A stretch of DNA of 64,000 bases from Microcoleus vaginatus HSN003. Lineage in GTDB: Bacteria; Cyanobacteriota; Cyanobacteriia; Cyanobacteriales; Microcoleaceae. The notes below the pieces were generated by a model, which made no database searches, was not told the origin of the DNA, and was given only the letters and a program-made list of their open reading frames with translations. Positions 8,309 through 16,753 of this stretch are shown piece by piece; the first letter of the stretch is position 1, and each line of letters begins with the position of its first letter. Location: the NCBI RefSeq assembly GCF_022701255.1, contig NZ_CP031705.1, forward strand, positions 5,332,001 to 5,396,000, given 5' to 3'. The translations under genes were made by a program, and so were the position numbers.

Positions 8309-9204
8309 TTAACAGTAGGACGATACATCTTCGTTACATTCATCTGCCAAATAGCAGAGAGCTCGAAAGCGCATCCCGACTAACTGTTCGTAAAGTGGGT
8401 TAATCTGGCACATCGCCGGAATGTGGATGATTTTGCGACCAAATAACACGACATCTCGCTCAAACGGACACTGCGACGGAATAATTTTACAGACAAAGTG
8501 TGCCACTTTGGGGTCGTGAATTTCCCAGGCGTCAAGCCAGTCTTTGACGGGTTGCAGGACATTTTTTTGGTGAGGTTTAGGTAGCGGAGATGAAAGGGGT
8601 GTTCCGGCGGGGGGGGGACATTCGCATCAAAGACGATTTGGCTGCTGGGCCCCTGCGGCTCATCGCACTTGCTGTCTTCGATGGTGTGTCGCAGAGCTTC
8701 GAGCGCCTCTACATTGTGACCCAAAGCTGTGCAAAACTTATAGATTACCTCGTCTTCGCTGAGCGAGTAGGTACCGTCTGCCAAGGCTACCATGACTGCT
8801 GTCCTCAAAAAATCCTCGCCTTTGGGGGTGTCTTCCCCTAACACAGCGGCTAATTCCTCTGGGGCAATAGGTTCAAAACCCGCCTCAAAAGATACCGGGT
8901 GTAGTTCATCCTGAGTTAGATTTGCAATCATTTTTTGCTCGTCTTCGTCAAAGTTGCCGTCTGCCCAAGCAATTGTCAGCAATCCCCGCAGCCAAGCAGT
9001 AATCTCTTCATTGGTGCAGGAAGATTTAGCGTTACTCATTAGCATTTCCACTTGGATGTACCAGTCAATTTGTTCGTTTACAGCGGGCTCAATATTCCCC
9101 TCCCAATAATTTTTACTGGTTTCTTGGTCGATGGATGATCTATTTGTGGAAGGTTTGTGCCCGAAGATTGCTCCAAACGCTTGTAGTGGACGTGTTAAAA
9201 GCAT
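8309..9204 (-). pseudogene. TerB-like plus Mo-dependent nitrogenase C-terminal domain protein, single frameshift
   Basis: Residues 1-185, from ATG at 9204, resemble the TerB-like acidic helical domain (LLTIAWADGNFDEDEQ, VALADGTYSLSEDE). After a run of nine C on the coding strand (8609-8617) the frame is lost. One additional C would join it to an 85-residue Mo-nitro_C domain that is intact in the next frame (DWLDAWEIHDPKVAHFVC, IIPSQCPFERDVVLFGR, MRFRALCYLADECNED) and ends at 8309. This TerB/Mo-nitro_C pairing is a known cyanobacterial architecture; its function is unsettled, and the nitrogenase name comes from domain history and not from proven involvement. The homopolymer site means a sequencing error, a recent mutation, or slippage are all possible. 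Confidence 0.85.
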
Positions 9205-9620
9205 ATTTGTTTCTCAGCAGCATCGCTTACTAGCGAGCTAATCTATTGGCTAATCCTATTCCCTAAAAAGTCATCTATCGGGAGGAATAGGTTGGTTGAA
9301 TTCATCTTAACTCTAGTTGCACCCATCGAGATGACGATCGAATTTTATGCAAGCTCGATGGCCATTAGCAACCCAATTTTTCGCAAGAAATCAAAGGTTG
9401 GCAAGCGTTGGATCTAATCAGACACTGGGTTTGTCACCCAGGGACGATCGAACTTCGCTCTCTTTACATTTTAATATATATTTTTGTAAATTTTTGTGTC
9501 CCGGCTGGGCAATATTAACAGCGAGCCGGGTTTAAGCTGTTGAAATAAAAATATCTGAGGAAACTGTTACTGCCGGTTAACAGTTGTGATTGCTGTGTCT
9601 GCCTACAAATGACAAAATTT
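9205..9620. other. 416-bp non-coding gap
   Basis: No reading frame with family resemblance. Two CCGGCT words flank a possible weak hairpin around 9500-9532 (GTCCCGGCTGGGC ... GCGAGCCGGGTTT). Nothing else was recognised. Confidence 0.5.
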
Positions 9621-10694
9621 TTAACTTCGCCGGCACAAAATCCAGCGCAATTCCATGGGCGGGCGTGCGTTTGCCATGGGGAAGACATCTCGACCGGTGG
9701 CCCAACTGGGAAACCAGGGCGTCGGTGGCCAGGCTCCTTCGGGCAGGTGGTGGCGTTCATATTCAAACACCAATTCGTTGGATATTGGGACTAAGGGCAA
9801 CCCTTCCATGGCGGTGGCGAGTTCTTGGGGGGTAAATAAAGTAGACCAGGAGAGTTGGGCAACTTGTCGCACGAGGGCATCTGGCTGGTAGTCGCCGACG
9901 GTTAAAAACGTGCTGAACAGCAAAAGACCTCCGGAACACAGGGAATCGCACATTTTAGCGAGGAAAAGCCGTACTTGATCGCTGTCTCGAAAATGTGAGA
10001 TGACTTCGGCGGCAACTGCCAACTGATAGCGGGCCGGTTTCATCCGCATTAAGGGGTCGAGCACATCGCCTTCAGTAACTGTCACGGGAAGATTTTCGGC
10101 TGTTACTGCCGCTTTCAATTGTTCTGCAAAAGCTGGGGTTAGTTCGATCGCATCTACAGAATAGCCCAATCTCGCCAGCGGCAAGGTATTGCGGCCGGTA
10201 CCAGCCCCCACGTCCAAAATCCGCACTCGATCGGGTGTACCCAATTTAGCAGCCGTTGCCATCAATTTTGCGTCTGGATGAGAACCGAAAAGCGGAGGTT
10301 CTCTGGTGTCTACCCAGCTTTTGTACTGTTCTCCAACTGTTGAGGTAGTAACAATCACTTTGCAGGCTAAACCGGTTTGTGGCGGCTGCACAGATTCGTA
10401 TTGCAGGATCAGCATCGAGGCTGTGGAGGTGCGGTAGCCTTGTTCTAACTTGGTGGCTAAAAGCTTGCTTAGTTCCTCTCTGCGGTCTTCGGGCAGGGGT
10501 CTGTCGAGAGTGCTAAATAGATTTTCTATGGACTTGAGATAGTGGCTTAGCATTCCCGGTACGCAGGGGAAAACTAATTCTCCGCGAGCGATGATGCGAG
10601 TATTAATTTTGTAGAGGATAGCTTGCTGGAGAATGTCGGGATTTACTACCAGCGGTAGCTGTTCGGTCTGGTTGATTGTACTTTCGGCGCCCAT
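9621..10694 (-). CDS. Class I SAM-dependent methyltransferase, unknown substrate
   Basis: A 357-residue protein. Residues 1-145 are helical with no recognised domain. Residues 145-300 are a Rossmann methyltransferase: motif I VRILDVGAGTGRNTLPLA, an acidic residue after beta2 (VDAIELT), EGDVLD in motif II, and YQLAVAAEVISHF in motif IV. The C-terminus has a Trp/Pro-rich tail. Similar proteins are loosely called TehB-like, but the N-terminal extension is unlike short TehB. The substrate cannot be read from sequence. It sits 400 bases upstream of the TerB-domain gene on the same strand, a distance that argues against a tight operon. Confidence 0.8.
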   Translation of the reverse strand: MGAESTINQTEQLPLVVNPDILQQAILYKINTRIIARGELVFPCVPGMLSHYLKSIENLFSTLDRPLPEDRREELSKLLATKLEQGYRTSTASMLILQYESVQPPQTGLACKVIVTTSTVGEQYKSWVDTREPPLFGSHPDAKLMATAAKLGTPDRVRILDVGAGTGRNTLPLARLGYSVDAIELTPAFAEQLKAAVTAENLPVTVTEGDVLDPLMRMKPARYQLAVAAEVISHFRDSDQVRLFLAKMCDSLCSGGLLLFSTFLTVGDYQPDALVRQVAQLSWSTLFTPQELATAMEGLPLVPISNELVFEYERHHLPEGAWPPTPWFPSWATGRDVFPMANARPPMELRWILCRRS

Positions 10695-10707
10695 AGATTC
10701 CGCGAAG

Positions 10708-10770
10708 AGGTGATTAGTTGTTAGTTGTTAGCTGTTAGTTGTTAGCTATTAGTTATTAGTTATTAGTTAT
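10708..10770. repeat. TTAGTTG/TTAGCTG/TTAGTTA heptamer STRR
   Basis: A run of related seven-base units (GTTAGTTGTTAGCTGTTAGT and onward) just upstream of the methyltransferase start. It is the same repeat class as the heptamers in trmJ and at 12.7 kb. Confidence 0.85.
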
Positions 10771-10773
10771 TTG

Positions 10774-11125
10774 TTATAACTCACGTCTTGCACCCTTTCC
10801 TAGAACAGGCAAGATGCCTGTTCCACAAAGAGGGAATTTTCTTGTGGAACGGGCATCGGGCCCGTTCAAAAGGCTTATTGAAAAGGGTGCAACATCTCAT
10901 TTATAACTCACATCTTGCACCCTTTCCTAGAACAGGCAAGATGCCTGTTCCACAAAGAGGGAATTTTCTTGTGGAACAGGCATCGGGTCCGTTCAAAAGG
11001 CTTATTGAAAAGGGTGCAACATCTCAGGTATAACTCACATCTTGCACCCTTTTCAATAACAGGCAAGATGCCTGTTCCACAAAGAGGGAATTTTCTTGTG
11101 GAACAGGCATCTTGCCTGTTCATAA
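10774..11125. repeat. 127-bp tandem repeat, about 2.7 copies, palindromic family
   Basis: Units begin ATAACTCAC at 10776, 10903 and 11030, an exact 127-bp period. Each carries AGAACAGGCAAGATGCCTGT, a CAAAGAGGGAATTTTCTTG linker, the inverse arm, then GGTGCAACATCTCA, which is the inverse of the unit's start. Open frames inside are repeat artefacts. The remainder of the gap up to 11407 shows no gene. Confidence 0.92.
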
Positions 11126-11407
11126 AAAGCTATAAGCAGGGCGTCAAAACACTTTTCGCGTCAGTATTAATTATCAAAAAAACGCCGATTTTAGAGCTTT
11201 ATTTTCACTAAATCTCACCTCGACCCAGCCCAAAACCCGAGTAGGTTCCCAAATCGGAGTTAGTATCAATATAAGCTGTAGCGCATTTAAATTGTATGTT
11301 TTACGGCGAGGTGGAAAAAGCGTCAAATCCTCTCGCCTTCTCCCCTCTCTCCTTCCCCTCGTCAGCCATAACAGGCAATTTATATGGGTAGCAACTTAAA
11401 GCTGGGC

Positions 11408-11707
11408 TTAGTTGCTGCCGGTAAAAGTCACTAGGGGGAACTTTGACTGAGCTTCAGTCATCGGGCGCCGTCTGCCTTCCTCTTGCCAGTAGTTGATGAC
11501 TTCTGTGGCTTGGTTGAGGATTTCGACGCGATCGTTATCAGCAATCCAGTGTTTGGCTTCGAGTTCGTTTTTGAGGTCTTCCCAGGCATCTTTGCGAGGC
11601 CAGAAAAAGTAGGATGTCAGCGGGCTAGTTCCTTTGCCGACAACTTGGTCAACGGCGAGGGCAACATTCTCTTCTAGCCAGAGAACTTTTAAGATGAACT
11701 TGGACAA
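11408..11707 (-). CDS. ycf65: 30S ribosomal protein PSRP-3 / Ycf65
   Basis: A 99-residue protein, with KFILKVLWLEENVALAVDQV then GKGTSPLTSYFFWPRKDAWE, the hallmark of PSRP-3 (Ycf65). The family is restricted to cyanobacteria and plastids and was identified as a small-subunit ribosomal protein. Full length, with a Ser-Lys N-terminus after Met. It supports the cyanobacterial assignment of the window. The gene is monocistronic and divergent from the HAD gene that starts 190 bases away. Confidence 0.95.
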   Translation of the reverse strand: MSKFILKVLWLEENVALAVDQVVGKGTSPLTSYFFWPRKDAWEDLKNELEAKHWIADNDRVEILNQATEVINYWQEEGRRRPMTEAQSKFPLVTFTGSN

Positions 11708-11896
11708 GCAAACCTCCAGGGTTCCGATCGAACTTGTTAAAAATTTCTACAATCGCTAAGCGTAGCACACTCTGTTCGATAATTGGTCATCGGCCATGAA
11801 AAGTTTTGTGGCACGGCTGGTTTTAGCGCCACTCAGGGGCTGGGAACAGATAAAATTTGGGTTCTCACTGGCCCTAGGTACAAGGATAGTTAAGTT

Positions 11897-12685
11897 GTGA
11901 ACAAAGTTATTGTAGTCTTCGACATTGACGGTGTGGTGCGGGATGTGTCCGGTTCTTATCGGCGGGCGATCGCCGATGCGGTAGAGCATTTCACGGCGGG
12001 TGCTTTTCGCCCGAATTCTCTCGATATCGATTCTCTGAAGTCGGAGGGAGTGTGGAATAATGACTGGCAGGCGTCTTTCGAGTTAGTTTGCCGTTATTTT
12101 GAGGGGATTGGGCGATCGAGAAACGAACTCGCTCTCAACTATGAGGAATTAGTGGCTTTTTTCCAAAGTCGCTATCGCGGGCCCGATGAAGAAAATTGGA
12201 CGGGTTACATTTGTGAGGAACCGCTGCTGTTAAGTCCGGCTTACCTGGAAAATTTAACAGTTGGGGGCATTGTTTGGGGCTTTTTTAGCGGGGCGATGCG
12301 GGATGAAGCTGCTTATGTTTTGTCAGGGAAACTGAGTTTAAATTCCCCGGTGTTAGTGGCGATGGAAGATGCACCGGGAAAACCCGATCCGGCTGGACTT
12401 TTCGCGGCAATTGAACAGTTGGAAAAACTGCACGGTTTAGAAAAAAATTTGCCGGTGATTTACGCGGGAGATACTGTTGCGGATATTTACACGGTTGTGA
12501 AGGCGCGGGAAGTGCAACCAAATCGGGTTTGGCTGGGAATCGGAATTTTGCCGCCTCATGTTTTGGATGATGCTGTGCGCTGCGATGCTTATGCTGCGGT
12601 GCTAAAAAATGCGGGTGCAGCAGCGGTTTTCAGGAAGGTCGAGGAGTTGACGGCTGCGCGGATTCGAGAATTAGTCAGTTGTTAG
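11897..12685 (+). CDS. HAD-superfamily IA hydrolase (TIGR01548-type)
   Basis: A 262-residue HAD phosphatase. The nucleophile motif is VFDIDGVVRD (D9 and D11), the cap is helical (residues 20-150), motif II is WGFFSGAMRDEAAYVL (Ser), motif III lysine is GKPDP, and motif IV is IYAGDTVADI. The family is common in cyanobacteria and often loosely linked to histidine biosynthesis in annotation; its substrate is unknown. The start is GTG at 11897 preceded by an AAGGAT element; the conserved motif begins within a few residues, so there is little doubt. The stop runs directly into a heptamer repeat. Confidence 0.88.
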   Translation: MNKVIVVFDIDGVVRDVSGSYRRAIADAVEHFTAGAFRPNSLDIDSLKSEGVWNNDWQASFELVCRYFEGIGRSRNELALNYEELVAFFQSRYRGPDEENWTGYICEEPLLLSPAYLENLTVGGIVWGFFSGAMRDEAAYVLSGKLSLNSPVLVAMEDAPGKPDPAGLFAAIEQLEKLHGLEKNLPVIYAGDTVADIYTVVKAREVQPNRVWLGIGILPPHVLDDAVRCDAYAAVLKNAGAAAVFRKVEELTAARIRELVSC

Positions 12686-12747
12686 TTGTCAGTTGTTAGT
12701 TGTTAGTTGTCAGTTGTCAGTTGTCAGTTGTCAGTTGTTAGTTGTTT
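12672..12747. repeat. TCAGTTG/TTAGTTG heptamer STRR
   Basis: Roughly ten tandem seven-base units (GTCAGTTGTTAGTTGTTAGT onward) starting within the last codons of the HAD gene. It is the same heptamer class as in trmJ. Confidence 0.9.
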
Positions 12748-12750
12748 GGG

Positions 12751-12869
12751 GAGCATCTCATATTTGTAAAAACACTTCTTCCTCCTTCCTTCTGACTCTT
12801 TCCTCCTGACTCCTGGCTCCTGGCTCCTAACTCCAATTTCTAGCTTGGCTGCAAAAGTGAGATGCTCCC
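12751..12869. repeat. 118-bp palindrome-ended element, single copy
   Basis: It starts GGAGCATCTCATATTTGTAA and ends AAAAGTGAGATGCTCC, so the ends are inverted. The body is a pyrimidine-rich CTTCCTTCTGACTCTTTCCT stretch. The same body forms the unit of the 103-bp array at 28.4-29.1 kb; this is probably the unamplified form. Confidence 0.85.
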
Positions 12870-13070
12870 GTTGTTTGTTATACCAATTAGGAAAATTCGT
12901 GCTACTCGTGAAATTATCGAAAATTTGGGTTTAAAACCCCGTCCTTATAGGACGGCTTTATAAGTAGAAGTATAAACTTAAATCCTCTTTCTTAAATAAA
13001 CGTAAAGAATAAAAACACACAGGCATTTCACTATATTCTAATAGAATCTCAAAAAAGGGAGGAGTTTAAC

Positions 13071-14396
13071 TTGTTAACAAACTATGTATACAAGTTGCGC
13101 CCAAGTCAAACACAAGACTTAAAGATGTCCAATTGGCTGAGTATGTTACGAAGTCACTTTAATTGGTCTCTTAATGACAGAATCACTCAATACAGCCAAC
13201 AATTTATTCAAGGCGACTATTGCGAGATTAGAACGCAAAGTGAAGCCTGCCCCTTAACCAGTTGTGTCTCCAAAAACGGCGCGACTGGTGAACCTTGGAA
13301 GACGGGTAAAACAGATAAAGAGGGGAAAGCTAAAAACCCTCGACGCAACCCAGGTGACATTCAAATAACCGCGTTGCCCGAATTGAAAGCAGCTAGGCCC
13401 TGGTTCAGTGGGATAGATTCAACTGTTCTACAACAGAATATTAGACGGTTAGACACTGCCTATAAGAATTTCTTCGACGGGCGTGGCTTTCCTAAATTCA
13501 AAAACCGCAGCAACTTTACTTCTTTTACTTTCGTGATGGGAGTAAAGATACAGGGTAGTAAAATTTACCTACCAAAGTTAGGTTGGATGCGGTTTCATAA
13601 TTCACGCCTAATCCCCAACGGCTTTACTATCAAAGCTTGTGCGGTAAGAAAGCGACAAAATGGTTGGTATGTCTCGATCCGTATTGAGGACAAATCTATC
13701 CCCAATTACACGAGTAAACCTCTTGAGGATGTTGTCAAAGTAATTGGTTGCGATATGGGAATTACAAAATTAGTTCATCTATCCGATGGAACTCAAATCG
13801 AAAATCCCAAGTTTTCAACCAGCAAGAAAGCTAAGCGCACTCTGAAAATTAGGCAGAGACGGGTTAGCCGAAAAGCGAAAGGTAGTAAAAATCGGAAAAG
13901 AGCTACTAAGAAACTAGGACTTTTTCACCAGAAAATTAGCGACAAGCGCCAAGCTTATCAGTGGAAAATTGCGAATAAAATAGTTTCTCGTAACGTTGAC
14001 GCGATTGCTCTGGAAAACTTGAACATCTCCGGCATGGTGCGGCGATGTCGGGTGAAGGTTGACGAAAAAACAGGTAGATTTCTTAAAAATGGGCAATCAA
14101 GGAAGAAGGGTCTAAATCGTTCTATCTCTGATGCTAGTTGGGGCGAATTAATTCTGAAGATCGAGTATCTCGCTGCAAAGCAAGGGAAGGTTATAATCAA
14201 AGTTAATCCTAAATATTCCAGCCAAGAATGTCGGAACTGTGGATATTTCGATAAGTCCAATAGAGATGGCGAAAAGTTTATTTGCACTGAATGCGGACAT
14301 CATGAACACGCCGATATTGGTGCAGCAAAAACTATTCGCGATCGAGCTTTGAATTTGGTACGCGGGGACTCCGCGAAACCTGGCGTTCGCGCCTAA
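13071..14396 (+). CDS. tnpB: TnpB RNA-guided endonuclease
   Basis: A 441-residue TnpB, the transposon ancestor of Cas12, cutting DNA next to a short TAM under guidance of an RNA from the element's right end. The RuvC triad is intact: D228 (VIGCDMGITKL), E315 (ALENLNISG) and D415 (HADIGAAKTIRDRA). The zinc ribbon CRNCGYFD ... CTECGHH lies between motifs II and III. The N-terminal helix-turn-helix orf B region (residues 1-130) and a basic KKAKRTLKIRQRRVSRKAKG stretch are present. The start is TTG at 13071, eight bases after GGGAGG. Nothing indicates decay, so the nuclease is plausibly active. Confidence 0.93.
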   Translation: MLTNYVYKLRPSQTQDLKMSNWLSMLRSHFNWSLNDRITQYSQQFIQGDYCEIRTQSEACPLTSCVSKNGATGEPWKTGKTDKEGKAKNPRRNPGDIQITALPELKAARPWFSGIDSTVLQQNIRRLDTAYKNFFDGRGFPKFKNRSNFTSFTFVMGVKIQGSKIYLPKLGWMRFHNSRLIPNGFTIKACAVRKRQNGWYVSIRIEDKSIPNYTSKPLEDVVKVIGCDMGITKLVHLSDGTQIENPKFSTSKKAKRTLKIRQRRVSRKAKGSKNRKRATKKLGLFHQKISDKRQAYQWKIANKIVSRNVDAIALENLNISGMVRRCRVKVDEKTGRFLKNGQSRKKGLNRSISDASWGELILKIEYLAAKQGKVIIKVNPKYSSQECRNCGYFDKSNRDGEKFICTECGHHEHADIGAAKTIRDRALNLVRGDSAKPGVRA

Positions 14397-14399
14397 ACG

Positions 14400-14519
14400 C
14401 TCAGAATATATCCTCACGCTCGTTTGAGCAAACGTGAGGAGTCTGGGAACCCTAGAAATAGGGAAATTGAGGCAGAAATTCCTCAAGAATCCTCGCGCTT
14501 TCAAGCCGAGGAGTGTCAA
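14400..14519 (+). ncRNA. Candidate reRNA/omegaRNA scaffold of TnpB
   Basis: Three to four hairpins follow the tnpB stop: CCTCACGCTCGTTTGAGCAA... with CGTGAGG, CCCTAGAAATAGGG, TTGAGGCAGAAATTCCTCAA, and CCTCGCGC...CCGAGG. The scaffold ends GTGTCAA at 14519. By analogy with studied TnpB systems the following bases (TGCAAGTGCAAGAATTTGTC, 14520-14539) are the guide. These bases belong to the 3' end of the TPR gene. Inferred from structure and position only. Confidence 0.6.
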
Positions 14520-15334
14520 TGCAAGTGCAAGAATTTGTCTAAGGCGCTGACTACAACTGGTGGCCAGCGACGGTTATTGGCAACCCAATCGAGGTCTTTG
14601 TAGCGGGCATCGAGGCCGACTGCTGCTACCCAATTGCTCTCTGCTTCGCCGCGCTTTCCGGCTTCCCAAAGACAGGCGGTGAGGGCGGCTCTCATGTCGG
14701 CAAATTGGGGGTATCTGCGGACGATGTTTTTCATGTTGCGAATTGCTTCTTTGGTTTGCCCGTTTTGATAAAGTGCGAGGGCGTGGTTGGCGCGGGCAAA
14801 GGCGTATTCGGGGGCTAATTCAAAGGCTTTGCTGTAGTCGGCAATTGCTTGTTCCCATTTTCCTAAACCGGCTTGGGCGTTGCCTCGGTTGTTGTAGGCG
14901 GCTGGATCTTGGGAGTCTAATTCTAGTACATGATTGTAGTCGGCGATCGCGTCTTGCCAGCGTCCTAAACCTTCTAAGGCGGTGCCGCGGTTTAGGTAGG
15001 GATCGGGGGCGTCGGGTGCTAGCTCGATCGCTCTTTCGTAGTCTGAAATAGCGGCTTGTAGTTTGTTTTGGCTGACTCTAGAATTGCCTCGGTTGCTCCA
15101 AGCGCCGGCTTGTGAGGGAAATTTGTCAATGATTTGAGTCCAAAAAGTTTCAGCGGCGGGAAATTTGCCTTCATTTGTAGCTTCAAAAGCTTTTTGAACG
15201 AGTTCTCCTAATTCCTGTTGAGGATCGGCGATATCTGTTGGTTGTACTTGTGCAGCAACGGGGGCGATATTTCCCAACCATACTAACCCGGTTACAATTA
15301 ATACTGTAAAAAATGTGAAAAGTGAGCGAATCAT
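14516..15334 (-). CDS. Secreted TPR-repeat protein
   Basis: A 272-residue protein with a signal peptide (FFTVLIVTGLVWLGNIAPVAA, cleavage near residue 28) followed by about five tetratricopeptide repeats from residue 40 to 235. Examples are AWSNRGNSRVSQNKLQAAIS, PYLNRGTALEGLGRWQDAIA and AYNNRGNAQAGLGKWEQAIA. The C-terminus WVANNRRWPPVVVSALDKFL caps the superhelix. It is probably a lumenal or periplasmic scaffold; the partner is unknown. The last codons (LHLH) and the TGA at 14516-14518 overlap the terminal TCAA of the TnpB element, so the stop is supplied by the insertion; the natural C-terminus may have been a few residues different. Confidence 0.88.
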   Translation of the reverse strand: MIRSLFTFFTVLIVTGLVWLGNIAPVAAQVQPTDIADPQQELGELVQKAFEATNEGKFPAAETFWTQIIDKFPSQAGAWSNRGNSRVSQNKLQAAISDYERAIELAPDAPDPYLNRGTALEGLGRWQDAIADYNHVLELDSQDPAAYNNRGNAQAGLGKWEQAIADYSKAFELAPEYAFARANHALALYQNGQTKEAIRNMKNIVRRYPQFADMRAALTACLWEAGKRGEAESNWVAAVGLDARYKDLDWVANNRRWPPVVVSALDKFLHLH

Positions 15335-15426
15335 CGTTGTTGGCGGTTTAAACTTTATTAAACATATTATTAACCGAATTGGCGGGCGTTGGTTAGAAGA
15401 TGTTTGAAAAGTCTCGGTGATTTAAG

Positions 15427-15650
15427 TCGCAGCTACACAGACAAAACCTGCCTCTGCAGGTTCTGGATTTTGTTTAGTCGGCGTAGGCGGACTTTGGTTG
15501 TGTAGTTGCGGGTTTAACTGAGATGTTGCACCATTCTCAATTACTTGTTTAGGAACAGGCAAGATGCCTGTTCCACAAAGAGTGAATTTTCTTGTGGAAC
15601 AGGCATCTTGCCTGTTAAGCGAGAATGGTGCAAGATGTGAGTTTTAACCG
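15427..15650. repeat. Two adjoining inverted-repeat elements
   Basis: The first (about 15427-15511) has arms CGCAGCTACACA / TGTGTAGTTGCG. The second (15511-15650) has arms GGTTTAACTGAGATGTTGCA... and the inverse ...TGCAAGATGTGAGTTTTAACC, around the GGAACAGGCAAGATGCCTGT palindrome. They separate the TPR gene from cobK. Confidence 0.85.
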
Positions 15651-15680
15651 CCACTTTGTGTAGTCGGTAAGGATAATTTG

Positions 15681-16460
15681 GTGAAAAAACGGTTGCTAAT
15701 TTTGGGGGGGACGGGGGATGCTGCTGAACTGGCGGCAAGAGCGTCTCAAATCGCTGAAATAGAGGTGGTATCTTCGCTAGCAGGACGCACTCAACAGCCT
15801 TTTACCCCAAAAACGGGTACGGTGCGAATTGGGGGGTTTGGTGGGGCGGCTGGGCTGGCCCAGTTTTTGCTCGTTAGCGCAGCCCTCGGAGAGGATCGCC
15901 CGATCGACTTGTTGATTGATGCTACTCATCCGTTTGCGGCTCAGATTTCTGCTAATGCTGCTGTTGCTGCTGCTGAGTGTAATGTGCCCTATTTGATGCT
16001 GGTGCGTCCAGCTTGGGAGAGGGTGGAGGGCGATCGCTGGATTGAAGTTGCGGGCCACTCGGAGGCTGCAAAGGCTTTATTAGGGCAGTCTCAGCGAGTG
16101 TTTCTCACTATTGGTAGGCAGGAATTGGCTGCTTTTGCTGGTTTGGATGCTATTTGGTTTTTGATGCGGGCGATCGATCCTCCGGCACTCAATTCTCCTA
16201 TTCCTAATGGTAAATTGTTGTTAGCAAGGGGGCCTTTTTCTTTGGAAGATGAGCGTCAATTACTATTAGAATATCAGATTGATACGATTGTTAGTAAAAA
16301 CAGCGGGGGGGGTGCTACTTATGCGAAAATTGTTGCGGCTAGGGAACTGGGAATTCCGGTGGTGATGGTGCAGCGGCCGCCGATTGCCGATGTTGAGCAG
16401 GTTGCTGATGTTGCAGGGGCGATCGCTTGGTTAGTTAAGCAGTTATCAGGACTTGGGTAA
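15681..16460 (+). CDS. cobK: Precorrin-6A reductase CobK/CbiJ
   Basis: A 259-residue enzyme reducing the corrin macrocycle precursor with NADPH during cobalamin synthesis. An N-terminal Rossmann motif LLILGGTGDAAELAARA is followed by LLIDATHPFAAQISANAAVA (substrate site), LTIGRQELAAF, and VSKNSGGGATYAKIVAAREL near the C-terminus, all standard for CobK. GTG at 15681 is preferred over the TTG three bases earlier because AAGGA at 15669-15673 is spaced seven bases from it. Other B12-linked genes in this window are cobW and the DUF1636 gene at 38-40 kb. Confidence 0.92.
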   Translation: MKKRLLILGGTGDAAELAARASQIAEIEVVSSLAGRTQQPFTPKTGTVRIGGFGGAAGLAQFLLVSAALGEDRPIDLLIDATHPFAAQISANAAVAAAECNVPYLMLVRPAWERVEGDRWIEVAGHSEAAKALLGQSQRVFLTIGRQELAAFAGLDAIWFLMRAIDPPALNSPIPNGKLLLARGPFSLEDERQLLLEYQIDTIVSKNSGGGATYAKIVAARELGIPVVMVQRPPIADVEQVADVAGAIAWLVKQLSGLG

Positions 16461-16464
16461 CTTG

Positions 16465-16636
16465 GTGTTCGATTAGCGGAACCATGATTTCTAATGTTCT
16501 TTTGCTGTATGAAAGTCTGGATGCGCGACTTTCTCCTAATTCTGTTAGTAGGGTTTCAAACATCGGCCAGGTTATGTCTTTAAGTTAATAGTTGGTTTCC
16601 TGGCTGGATGACTATTTGTTTTAGTTGTAGCTGCAT
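16465..16636 (-). pseudogene. Uma2-family endonuclease N-terminal relic
   Basis: The minus strand encodes MQLQLKQIVIQPGNQLL, then after a frameshift LKDITWPMFETLLTELGESR and LSYSKRTLEIMVPLIEH. This matches the first 55 or so residues of Uma2/DUF820 PD-(D/E)XK proteins, an expanded family in filamentous cyanobacteria. The catalytic C-terminal part is absent; similarity stops where cobK ends, so cobK's side has replaced it. It is too short for any function. Confidence 0.75.
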
Positions 16637-16753
16637 ATTTTGATGGTTTTAATAGGATTTGAAATATAAAATAATTTAAGTTAATAGATTTTAGCAATTC
16701 AGAACTTATGCGGAATTGCTGTTAGACATTCAGATTAAATTTATTGAAAGCTA

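Larger units (their letters stand above)
12933..14519 (+). mobile_element. Solo IS200/IS605-type (IS1341-like) tnpB element
   Basis: The left end carries a hairpin (CCCCGTCCTTATAGGACGG, 12937-12955). The right end carries a chain of hairpins and terminates in CCGAGGAGTGTCAA (14506-14519), the usual cyanobacterial right-end/reRNA scaffold terminus. There is no tnpA transposase, so mobility needs a TnpA in trans. The right boundary is well placed by the conserved GTGTCAA; the left is approximate to a few bases. The right end abuts, and provides the stop codon for, the TPR gene. Confidence 0.82.

Noticed and set aside
8309..10694. Tellurite resistance operon (TerB-like and TehB-like neighbours)
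   Set aside because: The TerB-like domain is fused to Mo-nitro_C and the methyltransferase has a long unrelated N-terminus; the genes are 400 bases apart, so names are only family resemblances.
11756..11989. 77-codon minus-strand frame overlapping the HAD gene start
   Set aside because: Overlaps a well-supported gene and has no ribosome-binding site or family.
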